Shown: positions 1 to 6,951, counted from the stretch's first letter. The stretch is 9,112 bases of DNA from CAYFUF01 sp964346245 (GCA_964346245.1 CAYFUF010000046.1:1-9112); one strand, 5' to 3'. A program made the numbers and translations. The notes: generated by a model not told the origin, from the letters alone.

Positions 1-766
1 GGTTGTATCCCTGGTTATATCCTTGGTTGCCCTGGTTGGGGTAACCGCCCTGTTGGCCGTAACCAGCTTGGTTGTAACCGCCAGGTCCGCCCTGACCGCC
101 ATATTGGTTCTGACCATAAGGATTCTGTTGTCCCTGCTGGTAGGGGTTGCCTGCCTGAGGAGGATATCCTTGGTTGCCCTGTTGGTAAGGATTTTGGCCA
201 TAAGCTTGGTTCTGAGCCCCATATCCGTTGCCCGCTTGCTGACCGCCATACTGCTGTTGGCCGCCTTGTGGGCTGTTCTGTTGACCAGCTTGAGGGCCAT
301 GCTGTTGACCATACTGGTTCCCCTGACCACCCTGGTTACCTTGTGGGCCATACTGTTGGCCATACTGATTTCCCTGACCATACTGCTGACCATACTGATT
401 TCCCTGACCATACTGTTGACCATACTGGTTCTGGTTGGTATAAGGATCTTGTCTACCCTCTTGACCCTGTTGGTAAGGATTTCTCGCTTGCTCTTCCTGT
501 GAGGTGTTCGGTTGACCCGCTTCGGAAGGAGCGTTCTGTTCTGTAGAAGGTTGTTGTCCCTGTTCGCTTCCTACTTGATCTGAACCAGCGGCTCTTTCTC
601 TTTGTTCCGCCTTATACTTCTCTGTCCATCCAGAATACGAATAACGACCTTCATCTACCTCGCTGGAGCTGCTATAGCGAGAATCATTATTGGCATCCTT
701 GCTGTCATAGCGATTCTGGTTTCTCTCTGAATCACTGTCGTAACGAGTTTGCTTGTTATCATCCAT
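1..766 (-). CDS. Gln/Gly/Asn/Tyr-rich low-complexity protein, N-terminal 255 residues (runs off left edge)
   Basis: This frame is open from an ATG at 764-766 to the window edge with no stop, preceded by an excellent ribosome site (AGGAGGA at 774-780). Residues 1-58 are charged and polar, with an Arg-Tyr motif repeated every 11 residues (R8, R19, R30, R41) and a single Trp at 47. Residues 59-94 are Gln/Ser/Glu-rich. From about residue 95 the chain is almost only Q, G, N, Y, P and A, with NPYQQG and QYGQQYGQGN units; part of it is a perfect-phase 30-nt tandem repeat. There is no signal peptide or membrane segment in the visible part. From general knowledge, tails like this often precede a short multi-pass membrane domain in Bacillota, but that part lies outside the window, so no function is assigned. 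It has its own promoter and is not in an operon with its right neighbour. The plus-strand open frames over the same bases are antisense shadows caused by the repeats. Confidence 0.88.
   Translation of the reverse strand, partial: MDDNKQTRYDSDSERNQNRYDSKDANNDSRYSSSSEVDEGRYSYSGWTEKYKAEQRERAAGSDQVGSEQGQQPSTEQNAPSEAGQPNTSQEEQARNPYQQGQEGRQDPYTNQNQYGQQYGQGNQYGQQYGQGNQYGQQYGPQGNQGGQGNQYGQQHGPQAGQQNSPQGGQQQYGGQQAGNGYGAQNQAYGQNPYQQGNQGYPPQAGNPYQQGQQNPYGQNQYGGQGGPGGYNQAGYGQQGGYPNQGNQGYNQGYN
301..435 (-). repeat. 30-nt tandem repeat coding for QYGQQYGQGN units
   Basis: Positions 361-390 and 391-420 differ at only one base, and related, more diverged units lie on both sides. The period is a multiple of three, so copy-number change would keep the reading frame. 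The units encode Gln-Tyr-Gly-Gln-Gln-Tyr-Gly-Gln-Gly-Asn. The boundaries given are approximate because the outer units have drifted. Confidence 0.8.
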
Positions 767-773
767 ATCTCTT

Positions 774-847
774 TCCTCCTTAATAAGCGAATCGGCCGAG
801 ACCGACTTTCCTATATAATACCACTAGTTGTCTAAAATTAACGACAA
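774..847 (-). promoter_or_regulatory. Extended -10 promoter, nearby inverted repeat and ribosome site of the Q/G/Y-rich gene
   Basis: On the minus strand an extended -10 element, TGGTATTAT, lies at 815-823. No good -35 box sits at 17 bp, which fits an extended -10 promoter. Just upstream, TTGTC at 828-832 and GACAA at 843-847 form a 5-bp inverted repeat with a 10-base spacer, placed where an operator could act; the arms are short, so this is only a candidate. AGGAGGA at 774-780 is the ribosome site, 7 bases from the ATG. Confidence 0.55.
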
Positions 848-873
848 GGCTAACATTTTTACCTTGATTTAAC

Positions 874-1240
874 CTAAGGCGTGGAAATTTGCAGCGCCGC
901 CACGCGATCATCATTTGCCGGTTTGAGCTTCCTCAGCATCCGGTACATGAAACCTGCCTCTAAGGGTTCAATCTCATCCAGATAAAAAATGAGATTCCAG
1001 CCCCGATTCTTGTATGCCACATACTGGTCGGCCTGGAGGGTGTTCTCCTTGCTGTGCCCCTTAATAACCAATATGCTGATTGTTGTCCATACCATGACAA
1101 TGGCGGAAGCGATGAGGAACAAAGCGGATGCATTGCACGCTTCAGAACCAAAAGGCCAACAGACTAATCCCCGCAAAGTAGGCCAAGACTGTCCAATTGT
1201 CCTCCCCAAACTGGTAGCGAATAAAATCAATAAACCCCAC
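874..1240 (-). pseudogene. Small two-segment membrane protein, split by a frameshift
   Basis: I do not recognise the family. Translation should begin at the GTG at 1238-1240, because a near-perfect ribosome site precedes it. That frame gives a plausible N-terminus (MGFIDFIRYQFGEDNW) and a hydrophobic stretch, but stops at TGA 1142-1144 after 32 residues. The frame shifted by one base continues at once with a second hydrophobic segment (ALFLIASAIVMVWTTISILV), then a soluble tail that includes QYVAYKNRGWN and MLRKLKP, ending at TAG 874-876. Joining the two frames near 1144 gives a protein of about 120 residues with two membrane segments and a cytoplasmic-type tail. One extra base (or two missing) explains it: real decay or a draft sequencing error. 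The longer frame starting with TTG at 1228-1230 lacks a ribosome site, and its first 30 or so residues look out of frame. Confidence 0.66.
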
Positions 1241-1244
1241 TTCT

Positions 1245-1252
1245 ACCTCCTT
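1245..1252 (-). promoter_or_regulatory. Ribosome binding site fixing the GTG start at 1240
   Basis: AAGGAGGT on the minus strand matches the 16S anti-Shine-Dalgarno sequence fully and lies 4 bases from GTG 1238-1240. It decides the start of the small membrane protein and so exposes the frameshift. A weak possible -10 (TATACT, 1329-1334) lies further upstream, but no convincing -35 goes with it. Confidence 0.7.
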
Positions 1253-1260
1253 ATATAATA

Positions 1261-1454
1261 TGTAAAGAAACTAAGCCCCTTCACCGTCTTTTTCCCCATT
1301 TTTCTGATTAAAATTTTCTCCTATAAAAAGTATAAGCTATCTATTATCAATTTGCCACTAAGAATGGGATAGGAGCGCTGCTGGATAGGGCAATTATTGG
1401 TTTTGTAGAGTTTATTGACAACATGCTGGAGCATCCTTAATTAGTAACATAAAA
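1261..1454. other. AT-rich intergenic spacer
   Basis: This stretch lies between the start of the small membrane protein and the terminator of the coiled-coil gene. It should hold the promoter for the gene at 1240, since a terminator stands just upstream of it, but no clean -35/-10 pair is visible. Poly-pyrimidine runs at about 1276-1303 give no clear structure. I see no RNA gene. Confidence 0.45.
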
Positions 1455-1487
1455 CTGCCGCAAAATGATTTCATCATTTTGCGGCAG
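1451..1487 (-). terminator. Rho-independent terminator after the coiled-coil wall protein
   Basis: CTGCCGCAAAATGA at 1455-1468 and its exact reverse complement at 1474-1487 form a perfect 14-bp stem with a 5-base loop. On the minus strand the stem is followed by TTTT (1451-1454). It lies about 50 bases beyond the stop codon of the sortase-anchored fragment. Because no terminator is seen after potD, it may be the first strong stop for the pot transcript. The plus-strand side lacks a T-run, so it is assigned to the minus strand. Confidence 0.88.
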
Positions 1488-1537
1488 CAAGATGCTAGAA
1501 AACTAAACTAGCAATATTTCATTAGCTTCTTATCCTA

Positions 1538-2401
1538 TTACTTTCTTCTTTTTTTCTTATCACGCAATCCCAACAGACCTAAGCTGCTAGCGCCGGCCAT
1601 GGCCAGGTAACCAAGCAAACCAGGATCTCCTGTTTTAGGTGCAGAAGTAGACTTGTCTGAAGATATTACATAGGAGACTTTGTCGGCCTTAACTGGTTGC
1701 GTATTTTTACCAGCCTCTGCTTCTTTCTGTACTTGCTCTACCGCATAATTGGTTTGCATCCTAGCAAGCTCTTTTTCTTTTTCATCAAGAACGGCCTTAG
1801 CTTCTTCTAACGCATCCTCGTTTGCAGCAAGGTCTGTTTGTGCTTGTTCTAATGCAGCTCTTGCATCAATGACCGCTTGAACGTAAGGCTCAAGTTCCTT
1901 AAATTCTTCTGGTACGCCATGTTCAATCAAATCCTTCGCATCAAGTGTGCTTGCTTTTTCTTGGTAAGCTAGGGCAAGAACGAGGTGCTCTTCTGCCTTG
2001 GTTAAGGCGTCTTTGTCTTTTGTGATGGTCTCTTCTAAATCAGCAACCTGTGTCGTTAGCTTATCAAAGGCGTCCTTAGCGATATGATAAGCTTCTAGCT
2101 CATCTTCGACTTGGCTATATGAGGTAACGTAGTGTAAGGTAGCCACATCTAGGTCTTCTGCTTGCTCGTCTAAGGCAAGACGTAGCTTGTCAAGTTCTCC
2201 CGTTTGGGTTTGAAGTAACTCTTGTGCCTTGTCCTTATCCCCAGTTCTCTTTTGGATGAAGATACCCGCATCTTCAATCGTTTTAGCTAGGGTGTTATAG
2301 GTGTCCTCTAGGGCTTCTTTTTCACCTGTTGCCGTTGTCAGCTGAGCGTATAGGCCTTGTGTATATACCTCATCAATCTCAACGAGAAGCTGCTCGCTTG
2401 T
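1538..2401 (-). pseudogene. Sortase-anchored coiled-coil surface protein, C-terminal fragment (287 residues)
   Basis: This frame is open from just after TGA 2402-2404 to its stop at 1538-1540. Most of it is Glu/Lys/Ala/Leu/Gln-rich sequence with heptad-like spacing, for example ALEQAQTDLAANEDALEEAK, typical of a long alpha-helical coiled coil. The last 35 residues form a wall-sorting signal: a PKTGD motif (variant of LPXTG), a hydrophobic segment (LLGYLAMAGASSLGLLGL) and a basic tail (RDKKKRRK). Known family logic: a sortase cuts between Thr and Gly and links the protein to peptidoglycan. No credible start exists: the GTG at 2144-2146 is inside the coiled coil and has no ribosome site. The sequence upstream continues in another frame, so this is the tail of a larger gene broken by a frameshift near 2400. 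Adhesin, receptor or stalk are all possible roles. Confidence 0.84.
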
Positions 2402-2661
2402 TCAGAGGCTGTTTGAAGGGCTTGTAGCGACTCATTCATTGCGGTTAACTGGTTTGTTAGGGCATCTTTGTCTGCTTCTAAGGTGGCTACGTTTTGAGCC
2501 AAGGTGTTTTCTTCGGCTTGAATACCAGCTAGGGTATTGGCTTTTTCTTGGTATTGACCCGCTGCCGCATCCAGCGCTTCTTTGTAGGTGGCAACCACTT
2601 CATTTTGCGCATTCTCTGCTTCTTCACATCCTACTGATTCTTCACATCCTGCCAAATCTGA
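2402..2661 (-). pseudogene. Coiled-coil fragment upstream of the frameshift, 5' end missing
   Basis: This frame is open from 2661, overlapping the end of potD by about 30 bases, and carries the same kind of heptad-rich sequence (AEENTLAQNVATLEADKDAL, LTAMNESLQALQTASEQ). Past about 2400 it becomes non-coiled nonsense and stops at 2338-2340. The downstream frame takes up the coiled coil at exactly that point, so a single-base loss around 2390-2404 is the simplest explanation. There is no signal peptide, promoter or ribosome site. The only possible in-frame start is a TTG at 2653-2655 inside potD, which is not credible. The N-terminal part of this surface protein is therefore absent, and its remains follow potD directly. 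Possible causes are deletion, recombination or misassembly. Confidence 0.76.
2616..2650. repeat. 18-nt tandem duplication across the potD stop codon
   Basis: The 17-base blocks at 2616-2632 and 2634-2650 match at 16 positions and are spaced with an 18-base period; the last 13 bases of each (2620-2632 and 2638-2650) are identical. In the potD frame this reads D-V-K-N-Q-stop, then D-V-K-K-Q. It marks the exact border between the intact pot operon and the headless coiled-coil fragment, so it may be a recombination scar or an assembly-join artefact. Confidence 0.8.
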
Positions 2662-3677
2662 TCATAAATCTCAATAAAGTCGCCAGGGTGGGAGAATACT
2701 TCCAAGTTATCGAGGAGGTCACTGGGTGGATAGGAGACCTCCGAGTAGCGGTACTCGTCGCTGAGCAGCTCTTGGGCTTCGGAGCTGGGCAGGGAGTAGC
2801 CGACATATTCAGCGTTGATAGCGGCATTTTCTGGATCCAACATGAAGTTAATGAAAATCTCCGCATTCTCCTTGTTCTTGGCGTTTGCTGGAATGGCGAA
2901 GGTGTCAAACCAGAGGTTGCTGCCTTCCTCAGGGATCGCATAAGCGAGGTTGTCGTTTTCGAGGAGGGCTTCTTGGGCATCGCCTGAGAACATGACCGCC
3001 AGCGCGGCCTCATCATTTTTCATGATGTCCTTGATTTGGTCAACCAGGTAGGCGTAAACGATGGGATATTGGTCAATCAGGTCGTCCTTAGCCAGGTGGA
3101 GCTCCTCCTCATTTCTGGAGTTGAGGGAGTAGCCACGTCGGATGAGGGCAACGGCTAGGGAGTCCCGAGAGGAGTCCAGCATGATGATGTTTCTGGCATA
3201 GTCCTCGTCCCAGAGGATGTCCCAGGAGGTAACGGGTTCATGGACCATCGTCGTGTTATACACTATGCCGACCGTGCCCCAAAAGTAGGGCACCGAATAG
3301 GTTTGGTCCGGGTCATAAGTGTGGTTCAGGTACTCTTCATCCACATATTTCAAGTTGGGGATGTTGTCGAAGTTCAGCTTTTGGACCATCCCCTCCTTAA
3401 TCATCCGCTCAAGCATGTAGTCGGAAGGCACAATCAGGTCGTAGTTGCTTCCCCCGCTCTTCAACTTGACGTAGAGGTCCTCGTTGGTGGTGAAGTTGGA
3501 ATAGACGACGGTAATGCCCGTCTCCTCCTCAAACTTGCCAATCAAATCGGGGTCGATGTATTCGCCCCAGTTGTAGATGTTGACCACCTTGTTGGCGGAC
3601 TCGGCATCGCCACCGCAAGCGGCCAGGCTGAACAAGAGTAGGAAGCCTGCGATCAGGCCAATCAGTCTTTTCTTCAT
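2631..3677 (-). CDS. potD: Spermidine/putrescine ABC transporter substrate-binding lipoprotein PotD
   Basis: PotD captures polyamine outside the membrane and delivers it to the PotB-PotC channel. The 348-residue length is normal for the family. Residues 1-20 form a lipoprotein signal peptide (MKKRLIGLIAGFLLLFSLAA) ending in the lipobox L-A-A-C, with C21 the lipidation site. Family landmarks are NIYNWGEYIDPDL (33-45, with the aromatic W37 and Y40 at the binding cleft), VPSDYMLERMI (83-93) and VPYFWGTVGIVYN (129-141). The C-terminal half contains FSGDAQEAL and a conserved-looking end, GDFIEIYDQIWQDVKNQ, so the gene appears complete. The ATG at 3675-3677 overlaps the potC stop as ATGA, with AAAGGAG upstream as ribosome site. 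It is the last gene of the operon. Substrate choice between spermidine and putrescine cannot be told from sequence alone. Confidence 0.95.
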   Translation of the reverse strand: MKKRLIGLIAGFLLLFSLAACGGDAESANKVVNIYNWGEYIDPDLIGKFEEETGITVVYSNFTTNEDLYVKLKSGGSNYDLIVPSDYMLERMIKEGMVQKLNFDNIPNLKYVDEEYLNHTYDPDQTYSVPYFWGTVGIVYNTTMVHEPVTSWDILWDEDYARNIIMLDSSRDSLAVALIRRGYSLNSRNEEELHLAKDDLIDQYPIVYAYLVDQIKDIMKNDEAALAVMFSGDAQEALLENDNLAYAIPEEGSNLWFDTFAIPANAKNKENAEIFINFMLDPENAAINAEYVGYSLPSSEAQELLSDEYRYSEVSYPPSDLLDNLEVFSHPGDFIEIYDQIWQDVKNQ

Positions 3678-4450
3678 TCCCGCTCTCCTTTCACACCGGT
3701 TTTTAGGTTCATGAGGATCATTAGAATGAGCATGGCCCCAAACATGAGGGTGGAGAGGGCGTTGATCTCCGGATTGATTCCCCGCCGGGCCATAGAGTAG
3801 ACCATCGTCGACACCGTCTCCACCCCGTTGCCGGTGGTGAAGAAGGAAATGACAAAGTCATCGATGGACAGGGTGAAGGCCATAAGCGCCCCCGAAATAA
3901 TCCCCGTCTTAATCTGCGGCAGGACCACTAGGCGGAGGGTCTGCATGGGAGTTGCGCCAAGGTCCATAGCCGCTTCCGTGTAAGCCCTCGGCATTTGCCG
4001 AAGCTTTGGTAAAACGGATAGGACGACGTAGGGCACGGTGAAGGCAATGTGGGATAGGACCAAGGTCAGATAACCTGAGTCCAAGGTCAAGGTCCGGTAT
4101 AGGACCATGAAGCCGACAGCCGCCACAATATCCGGATTGATGACCGGAATCTGGTTAAGGGCAAGGATGAAGCGGCGGCGATTAGCGCGAAATTCGTAGA
4201 TGCCGATCGCGCCCAAGGTGCCCAGGATGGTGGATACAACAGTTGCGATGGTTGCTACCGACAAGGTATTTTTCAACGCCGACATGATCTCATCATTCTG
4301 GAAGAGGGACTCGTACCAGTGGAGGGAGAAGCCATCCCATGACCCTCTTGTCTTCCCTTCGTTGAAGGAAAAAACGATTAGGACGATGATGGGCGCATAG
4401 AGGAAGGCATAAATCAAAAAGAGGTAAATGCGTTTTAACCACTTAGACAT
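3674..4450 (-). CDS. potC: Spermidine/putrescine ABC transporter permease PotC
   Basis: One of the two membrane subunits that form the polyamine channel. I set the start at ATG 4448-4450, giving 258 residues: it has a strong ribosome site (AGGAGGT, 4458-4464) at 7 bases, while the GTG nine bases upstream lies inside that site. The first membrane segment (YLFLIYAFLYAPIIVLIVFSF) begins near residue 9, and about six hydrophobic segments follow, as expected. The cytoplasmic EAA loop that docks on the ATPase is clear at about 159-181 (EAAMDLGATPMQTLRLVVLP). It overlaps potB by 8 bases and potD by 4, pointing to translational coupling. PotB and PotC are homologous; the short C-terminus and the place before potD support PotC. 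Confidence 0.94.
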   Translation of the reverse strand: MSKWLKRIYLFLIYAFLYAPIIVLIVFSFNEGKTRGSWDGFSLHWYESLFQNDEIMSALKNTLSVATIATVVSTILGTLGAIGIYEFRANRRRFILALNQIPVINPDIVAAVGFMVLYRTLTLDSGYLTLVLSHIAFTVPYVVLSVLPKLRQMPRAYTEAAMDLGATPMQTLRLVVLPQIKTGIISGALMAFTLSIDDFVISFFTTGNGVETVSTMVYSMARRGINPEINALSTLMFGAMLILMILMNLKTGVKGERE

Positions 4451-5309
4451 TTTCTGCACCTCCTGCCTGTTCTACGCTGGCAACCAGCTTTTCAGCCTTT
4501 GTAGGGCCCTTGACTTTTTCGTCATCATCCTTGGAGAAAATAAGGGAGACGACCAAAAAGATCATGAGGATAACGGCCATAGCCGACCCATAGGACCAAT
4601 TGCCCGTCACCGTGAACTGCTGCTCGATGATGTTTCCGATGAGGTTGGTCTTGTTGCCACCCAAGAGCATGGTAATTTCAAATGTCGATAGGGCGGGAAT
4701 GAAGACCATCGATATGCCCGACGCCACCCCAGGTAGGGATAGGGGGAAGATGACCCTCGTGAAGGTCTTGACCTTGTTGGCGCCCAGGTCGGCTGCCGCC
4801 TCAATCAAGGATTGGTCCATCTTCTCCAAGGCGGTGTAGATGGGCAGAATCATGAAGGGGAGGAAGTTGTAGACCATACCCAAGATGACTGCCCCCTCGG
4901 TGTAGAGCATGTCTACCTTGCTGAGGCCGATGGAGTCCAAAAACTGGTTTAAGATGCCGTTTCTAGACAGGATGGTAATCCAGGAATAGGTCCGCAAGAG
5001 GAAGTTCATCCACATGGGGATGACGACTAGCATCATGGCCGTTGGCTGAAATCTCGTCTTCATCCGGCTCATGATGTAGGCAACGGGATAAGCTAAGACC
5101 AAGCACAGGATGGTGGCAATGCCAGCTATGCGGACGGACTTGAAGAGGGTAATCAGCGAGCTAGAGCTAAAGAAGCGCTGAAATTGGACGAGGGACAAGT
5201 TGCTGTCCCCGTCTTGGAAGGCGTAGTAGATGATCATCAGAAGGGGCACGATGACAAAGATAGCCAACCAAACGAAGTAGAGGGAGCTAGTTTTCTTGTA
5301 AGTCTTCAT
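4443..5309 (-). CDS. potB: Spermidine/putrescine ABC transporter permease PotB
   Basis: The partner permease of PotC in the inner channel. It has 288 residues, with the first membrane segment at about 11-31 (YFVWLAIFVIVPLLMIIYYAF), further hydrophobic segments consistent with a six-segment permease, and the EAA loop at 170-190 (EAAADLGANKVKTFTRVIFP), which contacts PotA. The motif IPMWMNFLLRTYSW near residue 97 is typical of PotB. After the last membrane segment comes an unusually charged tail of roughly 30 residues (KDDDEKVKGPTKAEKLVA), longer than the short end I would expect; its role is unknown. The ATG at 5307-5309 lies inside the end of potA, an overlap of 23 bases, with a purine-rich GGAAGGGGGAAA upstream that may serve as ribosome site. 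This fits coupled translation in a potABCD operon. Confidence 0.94.
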   Translation of the reverse strand: MKTYKKTSSLYFVWLAIFVIVPLLMIIYYAFQDGDSNLSLVQFQRFFSSSSLITLFKSVRIAGIATILCLVLAYPVAYIMSRMKTRFQPTAMMLVVIPMWMNFLLRTYSWITILSRNGILNQFLDSIGLSKVDMLYTEGAVILGMVYNFLPFMILPIYTALEKMDQSLIEAAADLGANKVKTFTRVIFPLSLPGVASGISMVFIPALSTFEITMLLGGNKTNLIGNIIEQQFTVTGNWSYGSAMAVILMIFLVVSLIFSKDDDEKVKGPTKAEKLVASVEQAGGAENV

Positions 5310-6354
5310 CGCCTTCGATTTCCCCCTTCCTCATGACATGGATATTCTCGGGTTGAACCACGATGCCAATGGGCGATCCAATCTCGTGGGTCTTGGTGGA
5401 CTGGCAAAGGTAGGTCTCGTCGCCAACCTGAATGTTCATCTCGTAGTGGACGCCCATGAAGAGGCTGGTCAAAATGGTGCCTTCCAACATGCCTTGGCCG
5501 GAGGGAACCAGCTCCACATCCTCTGGGCGGATGACCACATCCACCGCCTCATTGGGATAGAAGTCGAAGTCGACGCAGTCAAAGAGATGGCCCGAAAAAG
5601 TGACTTTATAATCTTCGTGCATGATGCCCTCCAAGATATTGGACTCGCCGATGAAGTCGGCAACAAAGTCGTTGATGGGCTCATTGTAAATGTTGATGGG
5701 CGTGTCAATCTGCTGGACGATGCCCTCCTTCAAGACGACAATCCGGTCGCTCATGGTCAGCGCCTCTTCCTGGTCGTGGGTAACGAAGATAAAGGTAATG
5801 CCAACCTCCTGCTGAATCCGCTTCAGCTCCAGTTGCATTTCCTTCCTCAGCTTCAAATCCAAAGCGCTCAAGGGTTCATCCAAAAGCAAGACCTCGGGCT
5901 CATTGACCAAGGCGCGGGCAATCGCAATCCTCTGCTGCTGACCGCCCGATAGCTGGTCAATCTTGCGGTTCTCATAACCAGCTAAGCCAACCAGCTTCAA
6001 CATTTCCTTCACCTTGCGGTCAATCTCTTCCTTATTGACGCCCCGAATCTGCAGGCCGAAGGCAACATTCTCCTTCACATTGAGATGGGGAAACAAGGAA
6101 TAGCGCTGAAAGACTGTATTCAAAGCCCTCTTGTGGGGTGGCAAGGAAGTGATATCTTTCCCATTAAAGAGCACCTGTCCCGAGTCGGGGCTCTCAAAGC
6201 CGCCAATCAAGCGCAAGGTGGTAGTCTTCCCACAGCCCGAAGGACCCAAAAGCGTAATAAACTCATTTTCCTCAATGGTCAAATTCAAATCCTTGAGGAC
6301 CAACTCCCCGTCATAGGTCTTATTTAAATCTACTAATTCAATTTGGCTTGCCAT
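5287..6354 (-). CDS. potA: Spermidine/putrescine ABC transporter ATP-binding protein PotA
   Basis: The ATPase that powers polyamine uptake by the PotB-PotC channel. Start chosen at ATG 6352-6354, giving 355 residues: AGGAGGA (6358-6364) precedes it, while the longer frame from 6390 would run into the regulator gene without a ribosome site. All nucleotide-binding motifs are intact: Walker A GPSGCGKTT (37-45), Q-loop Gln83 in NTVFQRYSLFPH, signature LSGGQQQR (135-142), Walker B VLLLDEP (155-161) and the switch His193 in VTHD. The last 110 or so residues form a TOBE-type regulatory domain with the family motif VVIRPEDVELV. In the Q-loop the usual Asn-Tyr-Ala after Gln is Arg-Tyr-Ser, a mild change. 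Only 8 bases separate it from the regulator's stop codon. Confidence 0.96.
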   Translation of the reverse strand: MASQIELVDLNKTYDGELVLKDLNLTIEENEFITLLGPSGCGKTTTLRLIGGFESPDSGQVLFNGKDITSLPPHKRALNTVFQRYSLFPHLNVKENVAFGLQIRGVNKEEIDRKVKEMLKLVGLAGYENRKIDQLSGGQQQRIAIARALVNEPEVLLLDEPLSALDLKLRKEMQLELKRIQQEVGITFIFVTHDQEEALTMSDRIVVLKEGIVQQIDTPINIYNEPINDFVADFIGESNILEGIMHEDYKVTFSGHLFDCVDFDFYPNEAVDVVIRPEDVELVPSGQGMLEGTILTSLFMGVHYEMNIQVGDETYLCQSTKTHEIGSPIGIVVQPENIHVMRKGEIEGDEDLQEN

Positions 6355-6362
6355 ACTTCCTC

Positions 6363-6902
6363 CTAAAACGTGGGCGGGGTCGCCACCCATAAAATGCGAG
6401 CAATCTTCTTATTGGGATTTGCCATATAAAACGGTTCATCAGCCTCAAAGTAGAAGCTGTCCTTCTTCTTAATCTGGAAAGTCTTCTCCCCATAATTCAG
6501 CTCAACGCTGCCATCCAGGACATAACCAAAGACCTCCCCCTCAAAAGGCGGATAGTGCTTGGTTGCCCCCTCGCTCTCCACTTCCACAATTACGGGCTCC
6601 ATCTCTCTCACCTGCGCATTAGAGATTAGCCAGGCCATACTCGAGCCCAACTCCCCATCCCGAGACACAATTGCCTCGTCCTTCCGGTAAACCACCGGCT
6701 CCTCCTCTGACTCCACGAAGAAGCCCGCCATGCTCAGCCCCAAGGCATTCACAATGTTCTCCAGCGTATCCACCGAAGGCGATGTATGGTCCCTCTCCAA
6801 CTGGGAGATAAACCCCTTCGTCAGATCCGACCGGTCAGCCAGCTCCTCCTGGGTCAGGCCCATCTGCAGTCTTCTATTCTTAATCTTCTCGCCGATATTC
6901 AT
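6363..6902 (-). CDS. XRE-family transcriptional regulator with C-terminal cupin domain (probable pot operon regulator)
   Basis: A cytoplasmic DNA-binding protein of 179 residues. Residues about 5-60 form an XRE/Cro helix-turn-helix (GLTQEELADRSDLTKGFISQ and TSPSVDTLENIVNALGLS). Residues about 100-179 form a cupin barrel (HYPPFEGEVFGYVLDGSVEL, then KKKDSFYFEADEPFYMANP). The HTH-plus-cupin design is that of E. coli PuuR and relatives, which sense small amines, and genes of this type often precede potABCD in Bacillota. I infer that it senses polyamines and controls its own operon; whether as repressor or activator cannot be seen. Start chosen at ATG 6900-6902, preceded by a GGGAGAGG site; the TTG six codons upstream has no good ribosome site. 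Its TAG stop overlaps the ribosome site of potA, so the two are co-transcribed. Confidence 0.9.
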   Translation of the reverse strand: MNIGEKIKNRRLQMGLTQEELADRSDLTKGFISQLERDHTSPSVDTLENIVNALGLSMAGFFVESEEEPVVYRKDEAIVSRDGELGSSMAWLISNAQVREMEPVIVEVESEGATKHYPPFEGEVFGYVLDGSVELNYGEKTFQIKKKDSFYFEADEPFYMANPNKKIARILWVATPPTF

Positions 6903-6951
6903 AGCCTCTCCCTCTACCAATCATCCAGCCATCGCCACCCAGCCCGCGGTC

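Noticed and set aside
23..546. Two plus-strand open frames with Leu/Ile/Val-rich or His/Asp-rich repeats
   Set aside because: They are antisense to the Q/G/Y-rich gene. The 30-nt repeats keep several frames open, and the plus frames have no ribosome site.
1130..1150. Programmed +1 frameshift (as in release factor 2) at TTC-TGA in the small membrane protein
   Set aside because: There is no CTT-TGA slip site and no internal Shine-Dalgarno element just upstream, so error or decay is simpler.
1336..1440. Plus-strand 34-codon frame ending in IIGFVEFIDNMLEHP
   Set aside because: It looks protein-like, but has no start codon or ribosome site and is too short to exceed chance; at most a gene remnant.
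2144..2146. GTG as the start of a separate 202-residue sortase-anchored protein
   Set aside because: The frame is open for a further 85 codons upstream with the same coiled-coil character, and no ribosome site or signal peptide precedes the GTG.
2439..2987. Plus-strand 182-codon frame opposite potD and the coiled-coil fragment
   Set aside because: It is antisense to well-supported genes, crosses their junction and has no recognisable domain or ribosome site.
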